From the NCBI RefSeq assembly GCF_000024865.1, contig NC_013595.1, positions 1 through 64,000 of the forward strand: a stretch of 64,000 nucleotides of DNA. The letters are read 5' to 3'. The notes under the pieces were generated by a model. That model saw only the letters and a list, made by a program, of their open reading frames with translations, was not told where the DNA came from and searched no databases. Source of the DNA: Streptosporangium roseum DSM 43021 (GTDB lineage Bacteria > Actinomycetota > Actinomycetes > Streptosporangiales > Streptosporangiaceae). Of this stretch, positions 60,944 through 64,000 are shown piece by piece. Within the stretch, counting starts at the first letter, position 1. Every line of letters starts with the position of its first letter. A program made the translations under genes and the position numbers.

Positions 60944-61699
60944 TCAGGCCGGTTTGCGGGCTTCGATGAGAAACCGCGTCGTGTGCGCGAGAAAGGGGCC
61001 GTCGGCCTGGATCCGGTCGTGCAGGGCCTTGAGCTCGGTGCGGTAGTGGTCGACCGTGAACCCCGGGACGATCCAGATCACCTTCCGCAGGAAGTAGATC
61101 ACAGCGCCGATGTCATGGAAGACCATGCGCAGCGACTCCAGCCGGAGGTCGCGCACCTCAAGCCCCGCGGCCTCGGCCACCGCCCTGGCCCGCTCGGGAT
61201 CGCGTCCGGAGCCGACCGGCTGGGGGCCCATGAAGAACTCCGTCACCTCTATGGCGGTCCGGGGGCCGACCTGCTGGGAGAAGTATGTCCCTCCCGGCTG
61301 GAGCACGCGGGAGATCTCCTCCCACCAGGTGGTCACCGGGTGGCGGCTGGTCACCAGGTCGAAGGCGCCGTCGCCGAACGGGAGCCGCCGCTCGTCACCG
61401 GTGGCGACGACCGCGACCCCGCGCGGACGCAGCCGTTCGGTCGCCAGCGCGACGTTCGGCGGCCAGGACTCCGTGGCGACCGTCAGGGGGGCGAGCCGCG
61501 GCACGCCCGCGAGCACCTCCCCGCCGCCGGTCTCGACGTCCAGCGCGGCCGACGCCTGCGCCATCCGCTCGGCCACGAGCCGTGAATATCCCCACGAGGG
61601 GCGCTCCTCCGTCGCCCGGCCGTCGAGCCATGAGAAGTCCCAGCCGTCGACGGAAACGGATTCGGCCTCGGCGACGAGTTCCTCAAATGTCCGTACCAT
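60944..61699 (-). CDS. class I SAM-dependent methyltransferase-like protein
   Basis: This 251-residue protein has a Rossmann-type start (ASAALDVETGGGEVLAGVP), TGDERRLPFGDGAFDLVTSRHP (motif II/IV area) and ISRVLQPGGTYFSQQVG. These are typical of class I methyltransferases acting on small molecules. The C-terminal 70 residues (FHDIGAVIYFLRKVIWIVPGF, THTTRFLIEARKPA-like end) match a family of actinomycete methyltransferases. The 3' end is in a 30-bp direct duplication (60895-60924 and 60927-60956). The start is ATG 61699. Confidence 0.85.
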   Translation of the reverse strand: MVRTFEELVAEAESVSVDGWDFSWLDGRATEERPSWGYSRLVAERMAQASAALDVETGGGEVLAGVPRLAPLTVATESWPPNVALATERLRPRGVAVVATGDERRLPFGDGAFDLVTSRHPVTTWWEEISRVLQPGGTYFSQQVGPRTAIEVTEFFMGPQPVGSGRDPERARAVAEAAGLEVRDLRLESLRMVFHDIGAVIYFLRKVIWIVPGFTVDHYRTELKALHDRIQADGPFLAHTTRFLIEARKPA

Positions 61700-61912
61700 C
61701 CTCCGAAACTGCCAGCAGGCCCTTGGGCCTGTCCAAGGGTTTTCCCCGTCTCAACGGCACCGCGACCGCGCGGCACCGCGACACCGCCCTCAGGCGACGC
61801 CGGTGGCCGTGGCCGTGGCCGGTCGTCGGTGGCCGGTCGCAGGTCGCCGGTCGCCGGTCGCGATGTCGCCGAGAGCGGCGGCCGGACGGGCGGCCTGAGG
61901 GGCGGGCATCGG

Positions 61913-62929
61913 CTACACGTCCTTCGCGAGCAGCTCCTTGAGGGCGTCGTCGATGAACTTCGTGTCGACCGGATTGAGACCGCCGCCGGCGAAGTGCCCC
62001 CACGCGCCGGGGATGACCCGCAGCTCCGCGTCGGGCATGTGGGCGACCTCCCACTCGCTGTCCTCGGGCGGGAAGTAGAGGTCCTGCTCCGCGGGCATGA
62101 CGATCGCCGGCGCGCGGATCGCGGCGAGCGCCTCCGCCACGCCGTCGAACCCCGGAGTCCTGCCCACGTCGGCGTTCTGCCAGGTCCACAGCATGGCGAG
62201 CAGGTTGTCCGCGTCGCGCTTGATGAACAATCCCTCCCAGAAGCCGACGAGGAAGTCTTCGAGGGAGCCGTAGCCGAGCGGCTCGCGCTCATAGATCCTC
62301 TCCCGGTAGAACTGCTGGGAGAAGCCCCAGCCCGCGTAGACCCGGGCCAGCGCCCGCAGCCCGACGCCCGGCTGCTCGCGGTACCAGCCGTTGTCCCACG
62401 CCGCGTCGGCCGTGAGGGCGCCCTTGACGCCCTCAAGGAAGACGATGTTGTGGAGGCTGGTCTTCGCCGAGCCGCAGAAGGGGAGGATCCGCCGGACCAT
62501 GTCCGGATGGCTGACCGCCCACTGGTAGGTCTGCCCGGCCCCCATGGACCAGCCCGTGACGAGCTCCAGACGCTCGACGCCGAACCGCTCGGTGACGAGG
62601 CGGTGTTGCATCTGGACGTTGTCGTACATCGTCACGTGCGGAAAACGCGCCCGGTCGTGCGGTGGCGGGGTGGTGCTGGGAGACGACGACAGCCCGTTGC
62701 CGAGCATGTTCGGGATGATGATGAAGTACGTCGACGGATCGAGCGCCATGCCCTCGCCGATCAGCCATTCGTTGTCGTAGTGCTGGCCCGAGTACCACGT
62801 CGGGTAGACGATCGCGTTGCTTTTACCGGCGTTGAGCCGGCCGTAGGTTTTGTACGCCAGTTTGGCGTCGGGCAACGTGATGCCACTCTGCAGCCGGACA
62901 TCGCCGAGGTCGAAGACGTCGTAGTCCAT
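61913..62929 (-). CDS. alpha/beta hydrolase, homoserine O-acetyltransferase-like family
   Basis: This 338-residue alpha/beta hydrolase has the nucleophile elbow GWSMGAGQ, the acid in PAEQDLYFP and the His in WGHFAGGGL. The start VFDLGDVRLQSGITLPDAKLAYKTYGRLN is the pattern of the MetX-like group, which acetylates homoserine or hydrolyses esters; the substrate is not determined here. ATG 62929 is preceded by AGGAGG on the minus strand, so I do not use the earlier ATG. The gap to the methyltransferase (61700-61912) contains only short direct GGTCGC-type repeats. Confidence 0.88.
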   Translation of the reverse strand: MDYDVFDLGDVRLQSGITLPDAKLAYKTYGRLNAGKSNAIVYPTWYSGQHYDNEWLIGEGMALDPSTYFIIIPNMLGNGLSSSPSTTPPPHDRARFPHVTMYDNVQMQHRLVTERFGVERLELVTGWSMGAGQTYQWAVSHPDMVRRILPFCGSAKTSLHNIVFLEGVKGALTADAAWDNGWYREQPGVGLRALARVYAGWGFSQQFYRERIYEREPLGYGSLEDFLVGFWEGLFIKRDADNLLAMLWTWQNADVGRTPGFDGVAEALAAIRAPAIVMPAEQDLYFPPEDSEWEVAHMPDAELRVIPGAWGHFAGGGLNPVDTKFIDDALKELLAKDV

Positions 62930-63467
62930 GGAGGCCTCCTTGCCGACCACCGGTCTCGATCGCCCGATTCTTCGCGTTCCTGAGTCGGTATTTTAGTCCT
63001 GGGCCGAACGGAGGGCAGGATGTCGTTGCCTCGTTTTCGCAGGTCAATACGGCTATATGACACTCTGCCCCGGGCCTTTTCACATGTCCGGAGGACTTTT
63101 CGCGCTCTCGATAACGGACCGGGGGTTTTCCGCCGCGCGACTTTTCCGGCCGCGCCCGCCTCCACCCTTCCCCACCGCCTCCACCCTTCCCCACCGCCTC
63201 CGCCCTTCCCCACCGCCTCCACCGCTCCCGCCGCGCCGCACCGCTCGCGCCGCGCCGCACCGCTCGCGGCTGCGGCATCCACCGCCGGCGCTCCGCCGTA
63301 CGGCCCCGAAGTACGGCGCCGCTGAGGCTCCGCCGTACGGGACTCCGCCGACGTGTCGCCGGGCGCGGATGGGTGCGGGTGGGCGCGGGCCCCGCATATT
63401 GGAGCGACATCCTGCCCGAAGAACGGCAGGATGGAGGTTCTTTGGAGTTTCGTGAAGGAGCCAGTAC
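62930..63467. other. gap with short tandem repeats
   Basis: The 540 bp between two divergent genes hold three 19-bp units (TCCACCCTTCCCCACCGCC) at 63161-63217 and a doubled CGCGCCGCACCGCTCGC motif at about 63232-63268. It also has some AT-rich promoter-type sequence at 62960-63070. The MFS ribosome site GAAGGAG is at 63454-63460. No RNA gene is visible. Confidence 0.55.
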
Positions 63468-64000
63468 GTGCACAGCTACCGCCGCGATCTGGACATACTC
63501 CGAGATCGGCGCTTCACCCTGCTGCTCGTCGCCCGGACCATCTCGGTCCTGGGCAGCTCGTTCGCACCCGTGGCCCTCGCCTTCGGCATCCTCGCCCTGC
63601 CGGGGGCGACGGCCACGACGCTGTCGGTGGTCCTCGCCGCGGAGGCGTTGCCGATGGTGGCGTTCATGCTCGTGGGCGGAGTGATCGCCGACCGGCTGCC
63701 CCGGCACCGGGTGATGATGGCCGGTGAGACGATCAACGCGGCGGCGTTCTTCTGCCTCGCCGCGATGCTGCTCACCGGCTGGACACCGCTCCCCGCCCTG
63801 GTGACGGCGGCGGCGGTCAGCGGTGTCGCGATGGCGATCCTCTTCCCCGCCCTGACCGGCATCATCCCCGATGTCGTCCCCGCCGACCGGCTGCAGACCG
63901 CCAACGCCCTGCTGGGACTGGGAGCCAACAGCTCGCGCGTCGCCGGGCTCATCCTGAGCGGGGCCACGGTGGTCCTGCTCGGCGGCGGCTGGGCGCTCGT
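63468..64000 (+). CDS. MFS transporter, N-terminal part (runs off the window)
   Basis: The first 177 residues of a major facilitator transporter are visible. Starting at GTG 63468 with GAAGGAG 7 nt upstream, it has HSYRRDLDILRDRRFTLLLVARTISVLG, the first span, the loop motif GGVIADRLPRHRVMM and FPALTGIIPDVVPADRLQTANALLG. The pattern is that of the enterobactin-exporter-like or multidrug MFS group common in actinomycetes. The rest lies beyond position 64000, so no substrate can be guessed. Confidence 0.85.
   Translation, partial: MHSYRRDLDILRDRRFTLLLVARTISVLGSSFAPVALAFGILALPGATATTLSVVLAAEALPMVAFMLVGGVIADRLPRHRVMMAGETINAAAFFCLAAMLLTGWTPLPALVTAAAVSGVAMAILFPALTGIIPDVVPADRLQTANALLGLGANSSRVAGLILSGATVVLLGGGWAL

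Overview
The window is high-GC DNA with the layout of an actinomycete replication-origin region. It runs dnaA, an oriC-like intergenic region, dnaN, a BKACE-type gene, an NAD-type gnd, recF, a DciA/DUF721 gene, gyrB, gyrA, a DUF3566 membrane protein and tRNA-Ile. This order, the GTG/TTG starts and the protein styles point to an actinobacterium, possibly the Streptosporangiales (inference, not proven). Positions 1 to about 13.4 kb are conserved chromosomal core on the plus strand. Immediately after tRNA-Ile, where other actinobacteria carry tRNA-Ala, the core order breaks at a decayed tyrosine integrase and accessory DNA begins. From about 14.4 to 16.7 kb lie an XRE/TPR regulator, a DUF6461 gene and a MITE-like palindromic element. 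From about 17.3 to 27.1 kb is a copper-handling island: two CopZ-type chaperones, an MFS exporter, CsoR, a secreted His-rich protein, a CopA P-type ATPase, a GNAT, an AhpD-like protein, a BlaI/M56 sensor pair and a His-rich DUF4396 membrane protein. Several CsoR-like palindromes sit in its promoters. A DUF305/DUF6153 pair at about 59-60 kb may be functionally related. From 27.1 to 37.4 kb is the most interesting block. Five minus-strand genes (SWIM-like zinc finger, unknown, VWA, MoxR-type AAA+, DUF5682) are packed with overlaps or tiny gaps. They diverge from a two-gene plus-strand unit encoding a TPR-AAA+ ATPase and a TPR-membrane protein. Together they look like one uncharacterised ATP-dependent system. 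From 37.4 to 48.9 kb are ordinary accessory genes: a GbsR/MarR-like regulator, a serine hydrolase, DUF418, a TetR regulator with three operator copies, DUF1707, an ABC exporter, DUF4097, an RHH protein with TGGCGCCA operators and a TIMP-like secreted protein. From 49 to 58.7 kb is a degraded integration hot spot. It holds an integrase remnant, 3' halves of tRNA-Arg and tRNA-Phe genes, four copies of a dispersed repeat, IS3 and IS630 remnants, a decayed type I-E-like CRISPR mini-array without cas genes, and a relatively AT-rich PixA/AidA-type gene. The last 5 kb returns to ordinary chromosomal-type genes and ends inside an MFS transporter.
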